Source: a bacterium
Lineage (GTDB): Bacteria > Pseudomonadota > Alphaproteobacteria > Micavibrionales > UBA2020
Length of the DNA: 64,000 bases
Direction: 5' to 3'
Assembly: GCA_029945425.1 (NCBI GenBank)
Contig: JAQSDV010000002.1
Span: 689,960-753,959 of the forward strand
Within the stretch, counting starts at the first letter, position 1, and each line of letters opens with the position of its first letter. Positions 8,079 through 16,015 of this stretch are shown in pieces. The notes below the pieces were generated by a model. That model had not been told where the DNA came from and ran no database searches. It worked only from the letters and a program-made list of their open reading frames with translations. A program made the position numbers and the translations under genes.

Positions 8079-8471
8079 TCATCCGAAATTTTTTGGATAC
8101 TCGCCATTCGATATGACGACAGCAACCGCGTCTTCGTCAGCGTCCAAATAATGATGACAGGCTTGGTCGCTGGCCAGCACTACGACGATCTTTTCAAGAA
8201 AGTCTTCTATTTCTATCTTTGTTAAACGCCATTCAAAATATGCGTTGTCCTTATCGACCTTCCGCATTCCCGACGGCTTATCGCCAAGGAAAATTTGGAC
8301 GCGTGTATCGTTAGTAGACTGGAAACGGTTATCCTTCTCCAATTCAACCGACGTTCCTGAAAGCACTTGGGAAAGCGCGTCTTTCAAGTGCAAAAAATCA
8401 TCTCCCTCTCCCAAAGGGAGAAAAGTTGGATCTGCAAAGTCCTCGAAAAATCCGAACTTCAGTTTATCCAT
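8079..8471 (-). CDS. Hypothetical protein, 130 residues
   Basis: I do not recognise this family. The product is acidic, without signal peptide or membrane segment. Visible features are an N-terminal MDKLKFGFFEDFADP, a central FLGDKPSGMRKVDKD, and a C-terminal HHYLDADEDAVAVVISNGEYP. The mix of amphipathic helix and strands suggests a small globular cytoplasmic protein. Its ATG lies 9 nt after the stop of the SpeE-like gene at 8481, so it may be the third gene of that transcript. It converges on erpA; the small inverted repeat acgcttcgcgt at 8066-8076 lies between them. Confidence 0.7.
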   Translation of the reverse strand: MDKLKFGFFEDFADPTFLPLGEGDDFLHLKDALSQVLSGTSVELEKDNRFQSTNDTRVQIFLGDKPSGMRKVDKDNAYFEWRLTKIEIEDFLEKIVVVLASDQACHHYLDADEDAVAVVISNGEYPKNFG

Positions 8472-8480
8472 GTACTAGAT

Positions 8481-10901
8481 TCACGCCCTCTTCCGCTGCT
8501 TCAACAACCGCGCCGCCGGAATCGCCAGCAAGCCATAGCAGAGCGCGCCTGCGATGATTGTCGCGGGCAGGCCGAGGCCGATGGAGATGACCATGGCAAA
8601 GCCGGTGGCGACGACGCCGAATGCGCCGTTGATGCCCCAGAACCACGGGGTGAGCGTGTCGGAAATGCGCTCGGTCAGCTTCATGCCGGTCGGGAAGGCA
8701 TAGCCCATCATCATGCCAGCCGGGAAGACCAGCACGATGCAAAGCGCAAGGCGCGCCGCAAATCCCGCTTCGATGAACACATGCATCAGCGGCGTGATCG
8801 ATGCCGCGATGAAGAACAGGTAGAGCATCAGGACGATCGGTGCCTTGATGAGTTTATGCCGCGTGTCCAGTGGATAGCTTTCCGACAGGAAAGAGCCGAT
8901 GCCCGATGACAGGATCATGCTGAACAGCACCACGCCCAACCCGTAAACCGGATGGCCGAGGAACATGCTGAGCATCTGCATCAGCGTGATTTCCACGAAC
9001 ATGAAGCCGAGGCCGATCAGCGCGAAATACGCCGTGCCCGCCCGCAGGAATTTCTTCGGCGCGAGTTTCAGCGCGCCGCGGAACGGCAGCACAAGGACAA
9101 GGATGGACGCGATGATGGAGAACACGATGATGATGTAAAGGTTCACCGTCGCCACCGCATGGCCCTGCAGGTTCTGGAAGAACATGTCGCCCGATGTCGC
9201 CTGTTTGATCACATCCCACGGTTTCCAGATGCGCGCCTGATTGAAGAAGAAAGGGCGGTTATCGGTCGTGGGCGATACGTCGAACGGCAGGTCCTTGATC
9301 GCGTCGTTGACCTCTTTCGGATTTTCGGCGTGCAGGATCTTGTTCAGGTATTCGTTCTTCGCCGGTTTGCGGGGCGATGCGATGATGGTGTATTTCAACC
9401 GGTCGGCATTGCTGTGCAGCGCGTCCAGCTGGACATTCGTGAATTCGTCCTTCGCCACGATCATCGACAGGATGTTGCCGATATGGGCGATGAAAACGTG
9501 TTTCCACGGGTTCGGCTTGCCCATTTCATGCAGCGCCGTCGATGTGATGGTCGCAAGGCGGCACAGGTCGTTGCAGGCCGCGCTTTCATGGTGGAAACGG
9601 TTGACGGTGAAAATGCCGCCATCGTTCACGCGGTTCAGGAAGGTGCGCCACGCATCGACGGTATAAAGCGCGTTTTCGGTCAGCGCGAACGCGCCCGCCG
9701 CCGACGATACCCATGTGTCGATCAGCGACATTTGCAGCAAGTCGTATTTTTCGGTGTTATGCGTGAACCAGCTGCGCGCCTCGCTATTCACGATGCGCAC
9801 GCCCGGCTGGGTCGACAGGTTGGAATAGTTTTTATACTCCGGCACCTCGGTCAGCAGCTTGATCTGCACGTTGTTGATGTCGACCGCCGTCACGTTCTTC
9901 GCGCCGAAATAAAGCGCCGCCAGCAGGTCGCGCCCGCCGCCCACGCCCACGATGCCGACCGATTTCAGGTTCGGGATAAAATGCACAAGGTTGGTCAGGT
10001 CGTATTCAAGGAACTTCATCTTGTCGAAGCTCTTGCCGTCGAATTTCAGGATCGCGGTATGCGCCGCGCCGTCCACGCGCAACATTTTATAATCGGTCTT
10101 GGTGTCTTTGGGCAGCATCGGGCTGCGGCCCGCGACATAGACGGGCAGCGAGGCGAGCGGCGGCGAGACGGTGATGCGCGAAATCGGGTTCCATTCCTCG
10201 TAGTTGATGACGGAGCGGTCAAGGTTGATCGTCTTCGTCCAGCGGGGATAGATCGGGCGGTCTTTCATCGCCGCGTTGCCGAGGCCGACAATCGTGATCG
10301 CGGCGGCAAGACCGAGCGCAAGCGCCCTGCCCTTCACCGCGCGGTCGAACATCAGGCCGGTCGCGATAATGACGCCGCCCACCAGCAGCACGGCGGAGGG
10401 TGCATCGATCAGTTTCATCAAACCAATCGCAGCCAGACAGCCCATCGATGCGCCGATCATGTCGGCCGCATAAACCTTGCCCACCGGCAGGCCGGAGCGC
10501 GTGAGGCACAGCGACACGATTTTACCCGCCTGATAATAGCAAGCCGCCGCAACACCCGCGACGAGCGGCAGGGTGAAGGCGATGGACTGGAAATTCTTGT
10601 CGACGATCGGCACATACATCTGCACGAACATCGATGCGACCGCGAGCAAGCCGAACCACACCGTGGATGCACGCAGCTTCTTGCCGAGGTTTTTCTGCTG
10701 GTCGGCCTTGTCGCCGCGATAAACGTCGAGCGCGCCGAGCGTCAGGCCGAACATCGCGATGCTGATGGTCAGGAATGACAGGTGATACCATGTGACGACC
10801 GAAAAAATCCGGCTCTGCAAAATCTGCAGCGCCATGACGGCGGCGCAGATCAGCCCGACCGCGAAATAAAAGACGCCCGGTGATTTTTGTTTAGTGACCA
10901 T
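8481..10901 (-). CDS. Membrane-embedded spermidine-synthase-like protein, copy 1
   Basis: An 806-residue protein of three parts. Residues about 10-240 form several membrane helices (FYFAVGLICAAVMALQILQSRIFSVV onward). About 300-540 is a Rossmann methyltransferase-like domain of the spermidine synthase superfamily, with VGIVGVGGGRDLLAALYFGA, VTAVDINN and SLIDTWVSSAAGAF. About 590-800 is a second membrane bundle (FMFVEITLMQMLSMFLGHP). Classical spermidine synthase has a DSSDP-like catalytic loop; here the corresponding strand end reads IDTW, so polyamine synthesis is doubtful. It starts with SD GGGG 22 nt after its tandem paralogue. Substrate unknown. Confidence 0.85.
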   Translation of the reverse strand: MVTKQKSPGVFYFAVGLICAAVMALQILQSRIFSVVTWYHLSFLTISIAMFGLTLGALDVYRGDKADQQKNLGKKLRASTVWFGLLAVASMFVQMYVPIVDKNFQSIAFTLPLVAGVAAACYYQAGKIVSLCLTRSGLPVGKVYAADMIGASMGCLAAIGLMKLIDAPSAVLLVGGVIIATGLMFDRAVKGRALALGLAAAITIVGLGNAAMKDRPIYPRWTKTINLDRSVINYEEWNPISRITVSPPLASLPVYVAGRSPMLPKDTKTDYKMLRVDGAAHTAILKFDGKSFDKMKFLEYDLTNLVHFIPNLKSVGIVGVGGGRDLLAALYFGAKNVTAVDINNVQIKLLTEVPEYKNYSNLSTQPGVRIVNSEARSWFTHNTEKYDLLQMSLIDTWVSSAAGAFALTENALYTVDAWRTFLNRVNDGGIFTVNRFHHESAACNDLCRLATITSTALHEMGKPNPWKHVFIAHIGNILSMIVAKDEFTNVQLDALHSNADRLKYTIIASPRKPAKNEYLNKILHAENPKEVNDAIKDLPFDVSPTTDNRPFFFNQARIWKPWDVIKQATSGDMFFQNLQGHAVATVNLYIIIVFSIIASILVLVLPFRGALKLAPKKFLRAGTAYFALIGLGFMFVEITLMQMLSMFLGHPVYGLGVVLFSMILSSGIGSFLSESYPLDTRHKLIKAPIVLMLYLFFIAASITPLMHVFIEAGFAARLALCIVLVFPAGMMMGYAFPTGMKLTERISDTLTPWFWGINGAFGVVATGFAMVISIGLGLPATIIAGALCYGLLAIPAARLLKQRKRA

Positions 10902-10923
10902 GATATTTGCCCCTTGGTATCCG

Positions 10924-13350
10924 TTATTTCGATTTTTTCAAAAGCTGCAGCGACGGTATCGCCAGCAACCCGTAACACAGCGCGCCCGCCAGCAGCGTGA
11001 ACGGCAGGCCCAGGCCGATGGAAATCACCATCGCCACGGCAGACGCCACGACGCCCATCGCGCCGTTGATGCCCCAGAACCACGGCGTCAGGCGGTCGGA
11101 CACCTTGTCCGTCAGCTTCATGCCCGTCGGGAACGCAAAGCCCATCATGATCCCGCAAGGGAAAATGAGCGCAAGGCAGACCGCGGCGCGGATGATAAAC
11201 GTTTCCTCGATAAATGTTTCCATCAGCGGCGTGACCGACGCCGCCAGCAGCGCGATATACAAGGTCACCGCCGCCGACCAGACGATCAGACGTTTCTTCG
11301 TGTTCAGCGGGAAGCTCTCCGAAATGAACGACCCGATTCCCGACGACAAGATCATGCTGAACAGAACAATTCCCAAACCGTAAACCGGATGGCCGAGGAA
11401 CATGCTCATCATCTGCATCAGCGTGATTTCCACGAACATGAAGCCAAGCCCGATCAGCGCGAAATAAACCGTGCCCGCGCGCAGGAATTTCTTCGGCGCA
11501 TGTGCCAGCGCCTTGCGGAACGGCAGCACCAGCACCAATGCCGATGCGACGATGGAGAACAGGATGATGATGTAAAGGTTCACCGTTGCCACCGCATGCC
11601 CGCGCAGGTTCTGCGAGAACATATTGCCCTCGCGCGCCTGCTTGATGACATCCCACGGCTTCCAGATGCGCGCCTGATTGAAGAAGAACGGGCGGTTGTC
11701 GGTCGAGGGAGACACGTCGAACGGCAGGTCCTTGATCGCCGCCGCAACATCTTCCGGCGAAGTGGAATGGAGGATGGCGCGCAGCGTCTTGTCCTCCGGC
11801 TCCATGCGCGGGGATGCAAGGATGGTGTAATCCATCCGCTTCGACGCCGCATGCAGCGCGTCCAGCTGCGCCGTCGTGAATTCATGGCGGCCGACGATAA
11901 AGGTCACAATCGATGCCGTATGCGCGATGAACACATGCTTGCCGGGGTTTTTCTCGCCCAGTTCCTGCAATGCCGTCGCCGTGATGGTGGCAAGGCGGCA
12001 CAGGTCGTTGCACGCCCCGCCCGCTTTGTGCCAGCGGCTGACGGTCAGCACGCCGTTGTCGTTCAAGCGGCGCAGGAACACTTTCCACGCGTCAACGGTG
12101 TAGAGGCTGTTTTCGGTCAGCGAAAATGCGCCCGCCGCCGAGGATACCCAGGTGTCGATCATCGACATCTGGATGCCGTCGAATTTTTCGGTGTTCTGCG
12201 TCAGCCAGCTGCGCGCTTCGCTGTTAATAATATCAACGCCCGGCTGGTTCCACAAATTCGTGTAATCGCGGAATTCCGGAATTTCCTTCAGCAGCCGCAC
12301 CTGAATATTGTTGATGTCGAGCGCAACCACGCGCTTCGCCTTGAAATAAAGCGCCGACAGCAAATCGCGCCCGCCGCCCGCGCCGATGATGGCGAAGCTT
12401 TTGATACCCGGCAGGAAATGCGCAAGGTTGGTCAGGTCGTATTCGAGGAACTTCACGCTGTCCCAGTTTTTGCCGTCGAACTTCATGATCGGCGTGCCCG
12501 CCGCGCCGTCAACGCGCAGGTATTGGTATTCGGTCGTGATATTTTTCGGCAGTTTCGGGCTCGGGCCCCACAGGTACGCCGACAGCTTTTGCAAATCGGG
12601 CGACACGGTGATGCGCGAAATCGGGTTCCATTCCTCGAACGTGATATCGCGGCGCGGCAGATCGAAACCCTTCGTCCAATACGGATAAATCGGGCGGTCC
12701 TTCATCGATGCGTTCACAAACCCGAGCGCGGCCAGAATGCCCGCCACGCCCAAAATCAACGCAATCCCCTTGCCGGTTTTCGGGCGGCTGAACATCAATC
12801 CGTTCGCCACGATCCCCGCCGCCACCAGCAGCACCGCCGACGGCGCATCCATCGCCTGCATCAACGCAATCGCGGCAAGACAGCCGAGCGAAGCCCCCAC
12901 CATATCCGCCGCATAAACCTTACCGACCGGCAGGTTGGAGCGCGTGAGGCACAGCGACACGATCTTGCCGCCCTGATAATACGTCGCCGCCGAAATGCCC
13001 GCGACCAGCGGCAGCGTGAACGCAATCGACTGGAAATTCCCGTCCACAATCGGAATATGCATCTGCACCATCAGCGTCAGCACGGCCAGCAAACCGAAAT
13101 AGAGCGAGTAATCGCCCAAATGCTTGCCGAGGTTCTTGCGCTGCTCTTCCTGATTGCCGCGATAAACCTGCAGCGCGCCCAGCGTCAACCCGAACATCGC
13201 AATGCTGATGGTGAGGAACGACAGGTGATACCATGTAACGACCGAGAAAATGCGCGACTGCAAAATCTGCAGCGCCATGACAGCGGCGCAAACCAATCCG
13301 ACAGCCAGATAAAATTGACCGTGTGATTTTTGCGCGGCGCGTGTCGGCAT
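10924..13350 (-). CDS. Membrane-embedded spermidine-synthase-like protein, copy 2
   Basis: Full-length paralogue (808 residues) of the next gene in the same operon, with the same order of membrane bundle, SAM-type Rossmann domain and membrane bundle. The nucleotide-binding segment reads AIIGAGGGRDLLSALYFKA then VVALDINN; the loop after it reads SMIDTWVSSAAGAFSLTEN. The start was taken at the ATG ending at 13350 because AAGGGGAA sits at SD distance; an in-frame start 21 codons earlier has no SD and adds no helix. Long shared stretches with copy 1 point to tandem duplication. It is the first gene of a minus-strand run of three. Confidence 0.87.
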   Translation of the reverse strand: MPTRAAQKSHGQFYLAVGLVCAAVMALQILQSRIFSVVTWYHLSFLTISIAMFGLTLGALQVYRGNQEEQRKNLGKHLGDYSLYFGLLAVLTLMVQMHIPIVDGNFQSIAFTLPLVAGISAATYYQGGKIVSLCLTRSNLPVGKVYAADMVGASLGCLAAIALMQAMDAPSAVLLVAAGIVANGLMFSRPKTGKGIALILGVAGILAALGFVNASMKDRPIYPYWTKGFDLPRRDITFEEWNPISRITVSPDLQKLSAYLWGPSPKLPKNITTEYQYLRVDGAAGTPIMKFDGKNWDSVKFLEYDLTNLAHFLPGIKSFAIIGAGGGRDLLSALYFKAKRVVALDINNIQVRLLKEIPEFRDYTNLWNQPGVDIINSEARSWLTQNTEKFDGIQMSMIDTWVSSAAGAFSLTENSLYTVDAWKVFLRRLNDNGVLTVSRWHKAGGACNDLCRLATITATALQELGEKNPGKHVFIAHTASIVTFIVGRHEFTTAQLDALHAASKRMDYTILASPRMEPEDKTLRAILHSTSPEDVAAAIKDLPFDVSPSTDNRPFFFNQARIWKPWDVIKQAREGNMFSQNLRGHAVATVNLYIIILFSIVASALVLVLPFRKALAHAPKKFLRAGTVYFALIGLGFMFVEITLMQMMSMFLGHPVYGLGIVLFSMILSSGIGSFISESFPLNTKKRLIVWSAAVTLYIALLAASVTPLMETFIEETFIIRAAVCLALIFPCGIMMGFAFPTGMKLTDKVSDRLTPWFWGINGAMGVVASAVAMVISIGLGLPFTLLAGALCYGLLAIPSLQLLKKSK

Positions 13351-13362
13351 AATACTTTCCCC

Positions 13363-13392
13363 TTGATATATAAGGCCTTTAAAACATACTAT
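13363..13392 (+). promoter_or_regulatory. Sigma70-type promoter of xth
   Basis: TTGATA at 13363-13368 and TACTAT at 13387-13392 have an 18-nt spacer. The start codon of xth is 60 nt downstream. The block is nearly identical to the erpA promoter, including the spacer (tataaggc.tttaaa.ca). Confidence 0.6.
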
Positions 13393-13451
13393 GACTTGAA
13401 AATCAAAGACCATATAAATACACGCGAAACACTCCGAAAATCACGGTCAAT

Positions 13452-14228
13452 ATGAAAATCGCCACCTGGAACGTCAACTCTGTCAGGCTCCGCGTGCCAA
13501 ACATGCTGAAGTGGATCGAGAGCCAGCAGCCCGATGTGCTGCTGCTGCAGGAATTGAAATGCGTGACCGAACAATTCCCCGAAATGGAATTCAAGGCCGC
13601 AGGTTATGAATGCGCCGTCTTCGGGCAAAAATCATGGAACGGCGTCGCCATCCTGTCGAAATTCCCGATCACCGATGTGATGACGGGCCTGCCGGGCGAT
13701 ACGACCGATGAACAGTCGCGGTATATCGAGGCCACCATCAACGGCTTTCGCATCGCATCGATTTACCTGCCGAATGGAAATCCGGTCGATACCGAAAAAT
13801 ACCCGTACAAGCTGAACTGGTGCGACCGACTGATCGCGCATGCGCGCGGATTGCTGACGACCATCCAGCCCGTGGTGCTGGGCGGTGATTACAACATCAT
13901 CCCCGAAGCGCGCGATTGCTACGACCCCGCCGTGTGGAAAAACGATGCGCTGTTCATGCTGCCCAGCCGCCAGAAATACCGGCAACTGGTCAACCTCGGC
14001 TATACCGACGCCTTCCGCGTGTTCAATCAGGAAGACCACCAATATTCATTCTGGGATTATCAAGCGGGCGCATGGCCCCGCAACAACGGCATCCGCATCG
14101 ACCACCTCATGTGCTCCCCCCAAGCCGCCGACAGATTAGAAGGCTGCATCATCGACAGCGCACCGAGGGGCGAGGAAAAAGCGTCAGACCATACGCCGGT
14201 GATGGGGAGTTTTAGGATTACACATTAA
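13452..14228 (+). CDS. xth: Exodeoxyribonuclease III
   Basis: A 258-residue EEP-superfamily nuclease for AP-site repair and 3'-5' trimming. It begins MKIATWNVNSVRLR (Asn ligand), has LLLQELKC with the metal-binding Glu, LGGDYNIIPE, and ends with RIDHLMCSP and the catalytic SDHTPV. Length is typical. The gene follows the minus-strand SpeE-like module and is followed by an abrupt fall in GC content. No strong SD is visible before its ATG. Confidence 0.95.
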   Translation: MKIATWNVNSVRLRVPNMLKWIESQQPDVLLLQELKCVTEQFPEMEFKAAGYECAVFGQKSWNGVAILSKFPITDVMTGLPGDTTDEQSRYIEATINGFRIASIYLPNGNPVDTEKYPYKLNWCDRLIAHARGLLTTIQPVVLGGDYNIIPEARDCYDPAVWKNDALFMLPSRQKYRQLVNLGYTDAFRVFNQEDHQYSFWDYQAGAWPRNNGIRIDHLMCSPQAADRLEGCIIDSAPRGEEKASDHTPVMGSFRITH

Positions 14229-14244
14229 ACTAAGTTTAGTTTAA
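14225..14244. repeat. A/T-rich inverted repeat at the islet boundary
   Basis: TTAAACTAA and TTAGTTTAA form a perfect 9-bp inverted repeat around a 2-nt centre. It begins inside the xth stop region and marks the left edge of the AT-rich islet. The very short loop argues for a protein-binding dyad more than for a hairpin terminator. Confidence 0.6.
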
Positions 14245-14296
14245 GTTGAATTGCATGCATGTAAGATCAATTACTTATTATAATAATTAGGTTAAA

Positions 14297-14611
14297 ATGG
14301 TAAAATTTTCAAAACAGTATTTAGTTAATGAAATCGTAAAATCTACGGGCTTGTCGAAAGCTACGGTGATAAAAGTCATAGATGCGTTGTCCTTATTAAA
14401 GGACGCCCAAAAAAAATCTAGCGGGTTTGGAAGTTTTAGACCGACTGTCAAGAAAGTAGCCTCCAAGACGAAAACCGTAAGACACCTTATAAAATTACGG
14501 GATGGGACATTCGTACGCGCTGCAGCCAAAAGAGATCCATCTGTCTCTAAAAAAAGTGCCACCAAGAAAAAACGTCGCGGCACTAGAGATCCTGGTCCAA
14601 GCGTTCAATAA
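14297..14611 (+). CDS. HU/IHF-like small basic DNA-binding protein (divergent)
   Basis: A 104-residue, strongly basic product. The N-terminal 45 residues resemble the HU helix pair (LVNEIVKSTGLSKATVIKVIDAL) followed by the SGFGSF turn that matches the GFGTF signature of HU/IHF. The usual RNP-containing beta arm is not recognisable, and the end is a Lys/Arg tail (KKSATKKKRRG). Base composition is far more AT-rich than the neighbours, pointing to transfer. It is followed closely by a small membrane-protein gene. HU-like is the best reading, but arm loss leaves real doubt. Confidence 0.6.
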   Translation: MVKFSKQYLVNEIVKSTGLSKATVIKVIDALSLLKDAQKKSSGFGSFRPTVKKVASKTKTVRHLIKLRDGTFVRAAAKRDPSVSKKSATKKKRRGTRDPGPSVQ

Positions 14612-14626
14612 ACAAATGTGTTATTA

Positions 14627-15040
14627 ATGAACAACAAATCCGAAGAAAATTTCAAAGATGTATTAGATGAACAGCGGCACGTGACCGAGAATGTCACGGA
14701 GCTTTGTCGATATATTTCTTTCGGCATCTTGGCAACATGTTACGCACTTTTTACATCTGATGCAGTCTTTGCTAAAAAAATATTGGAAAATAATCAAAAT
14801 TGGATACTTGCATCTGCTTTGTCAGCATCACTTGCAATAGCATCCGACTATCTTCAATTCCTTGCCGGATATGTATCAGTGAGGAAAGCTCTTAAAAATA
14901 AAAAAGGAAATTTTAATTACGATCCAGACAGCCGAAGTCAGAAATTCCGCTATGGGCTGTTCATCATGAAACAAATATTAGTCACAACTTCTGTATTATT
15001 TTTTGTGTATTTTTTGTATTCCACATTAAACAGTCAGTAA
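14627..15040 (+). CDS. Small membrane protein, three predicted helices
   Basis: About 137 residues from the ATG at 14627; a GTG at 14618 would add three residues. I do not recognise a family. The first 30 residues are polar and charged. Three hydrophobic stretches follow at about 28-47 (ISFGILATCYALFTSDAVF), 58-83 (WILASALSASLAIASDYLQFLAGY) and 112-134 (ILVTTSVLFFVYFLY), with a basic loop before the third. The gene lies 15 nt after the HU-like gene, shares its AT-rich composition, and is followed convergently by an NAD(P)-binding protein gene. Confidence 0.65.
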   Translation: MNNKSEENFKDVLDEQRHVTENVTELCRYISFGILATCYALFTSDAVFAKKILENNQNWILASALSASLAIASDYLQFLAGYVSVRKALKNKKGNFNYDPDSRSQKFRYGLFIMKQILVTTSVLFFVYFLYSTLNSQ

Positions 15041-15051
15041 ATTAAAAAAAT

Positions 15052-15711
15052 TTAAACTATATTGATATCCTGACTCTTCAAAATTTGTTTCTCATACCCC
15101 TTCCCCGCCAACCCAATCATCGCCCGACCCAACACCCGGGTATCCGTGGCATAGGACGGAAACAGTTTTTTTATTGTCCCCAACAGCGGCTTGAACGCGT
15201 TATACATCATGCGATAGGCGTGGGTTTTGGATTGTTCGCCGTCCATCGGCTGGATGAAGGCGGGGCGCAGGATGTAGACGCCTTTGAACGGCATGCGTAG
15301 GAGCGCGTTTTCGAGTTCTCCGCGCACGCGCGCCCACATCAACGGGCCTTTTTCGGAGCTGTCGGCGCCTTCGGCCGAGACATACACGAATGTCATCTGC
15401 GGGTTGAGGCGCAGGAGCGTTTCGGCGGCGGCCATGGTAAATCCGTAAGTCACGCGGCGGTATTCCGGCTCGCTCTTGCCCGTGACCGTCGTACCGAGGC
15501 AGAAAAAACACGCATCATATCCCGCCAGCGCCGCATCGAAATGGCTGTAATCGGCAAGGTCGAGCATCATCAGCTCTTTCAGTTTCGGATGCTGCAGCCC
15601 CGTCGCCGTGCGCCCGACCGCCAGCACCGCCTCGACCGCTGGATCGTTCAAACATGCCCGCACCGTTCCCTGCCCGATCATGCCCGTTGCGCCGTAGATG
15701 ATGACTTTCAT
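15052..15711 (-). CDS. NAD(P)-binding Rossmann protein (atypical SDR, HTATIP2-like)
   Basis: A 219-residue product starting at the ATG ending at 15711, which has GAGGT as SD; the frame is open further upstream without one. The N-terminus IIYGATGMIGQGTVRACL carries the GxxGxxG dinucleotide motif. FVYVSAEGADSSEKG and ILRPAFIQP follow, the layout of NAD(P)H-binding proteins related to HTATIP2 and to nucleoside-diphosphate-sugar epimerases. The classical YxxxK pair is absent, as usual in this branch. Substrate cannot be told. Confidence 0.82.
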   Translation of the reverse strand: MKVIIYGATGMIGQGTVRACLNDPAVEAVLAVGRTATGLQHPKLKELMMLDLADYSHFDAALAGYDACFFCLGTTVTGKSEPEYRRVTYGFTMAAAETLLRLNPQMTFVYVSAEGADSSEKGPLMWARVRGELENALLRMPFKGVYILRPAFIQPMDGEQSKTHAYRMMYNAFKPLLGTIKKLFPSYATDTRVLGRAMIGLAGKGYEKQILKSQDINIV

Positions 15712-16015
15712 TTTTTTTACCTCGAAAATTTGTCGCCGCGGGAATTTGCAAGCCTTTGAAATCACGCGAAAAATTTTCGCGGGTGACGAGAAAAGCAGAA
15801 TCATAAGTGATTGAAATATAACACAAATTAAAAAAGGGTATGGTGTCGGAAGCATGGAAATGTGCAGGAAATCCCCCCGTAGAACCCCCGGCTATTTTTT
15901 GGTGCTCAAAAAAGATGCCTTATTTCAACCCCTTACACGCAGCATAATTTCAATAATTGACCGGAATCCGAAATTCGGTTATTTTGCGTCATCACATTCA
16001 CTCACGCGGAAAAAC

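Noticed and set aside
8952..13326. Antisense frames of 608 and 810 codons over the two SpeE-like genes
   Set aside because: Both give Arg/His/Gln-rich nonsense proteins, and the opposite strand has clear domains, starts and SDs.
14618..14626. GTG at 14618 as start of the small membrane protein
   Set aside because: It adds only three residues and has no better SD than the ATG at 14627.
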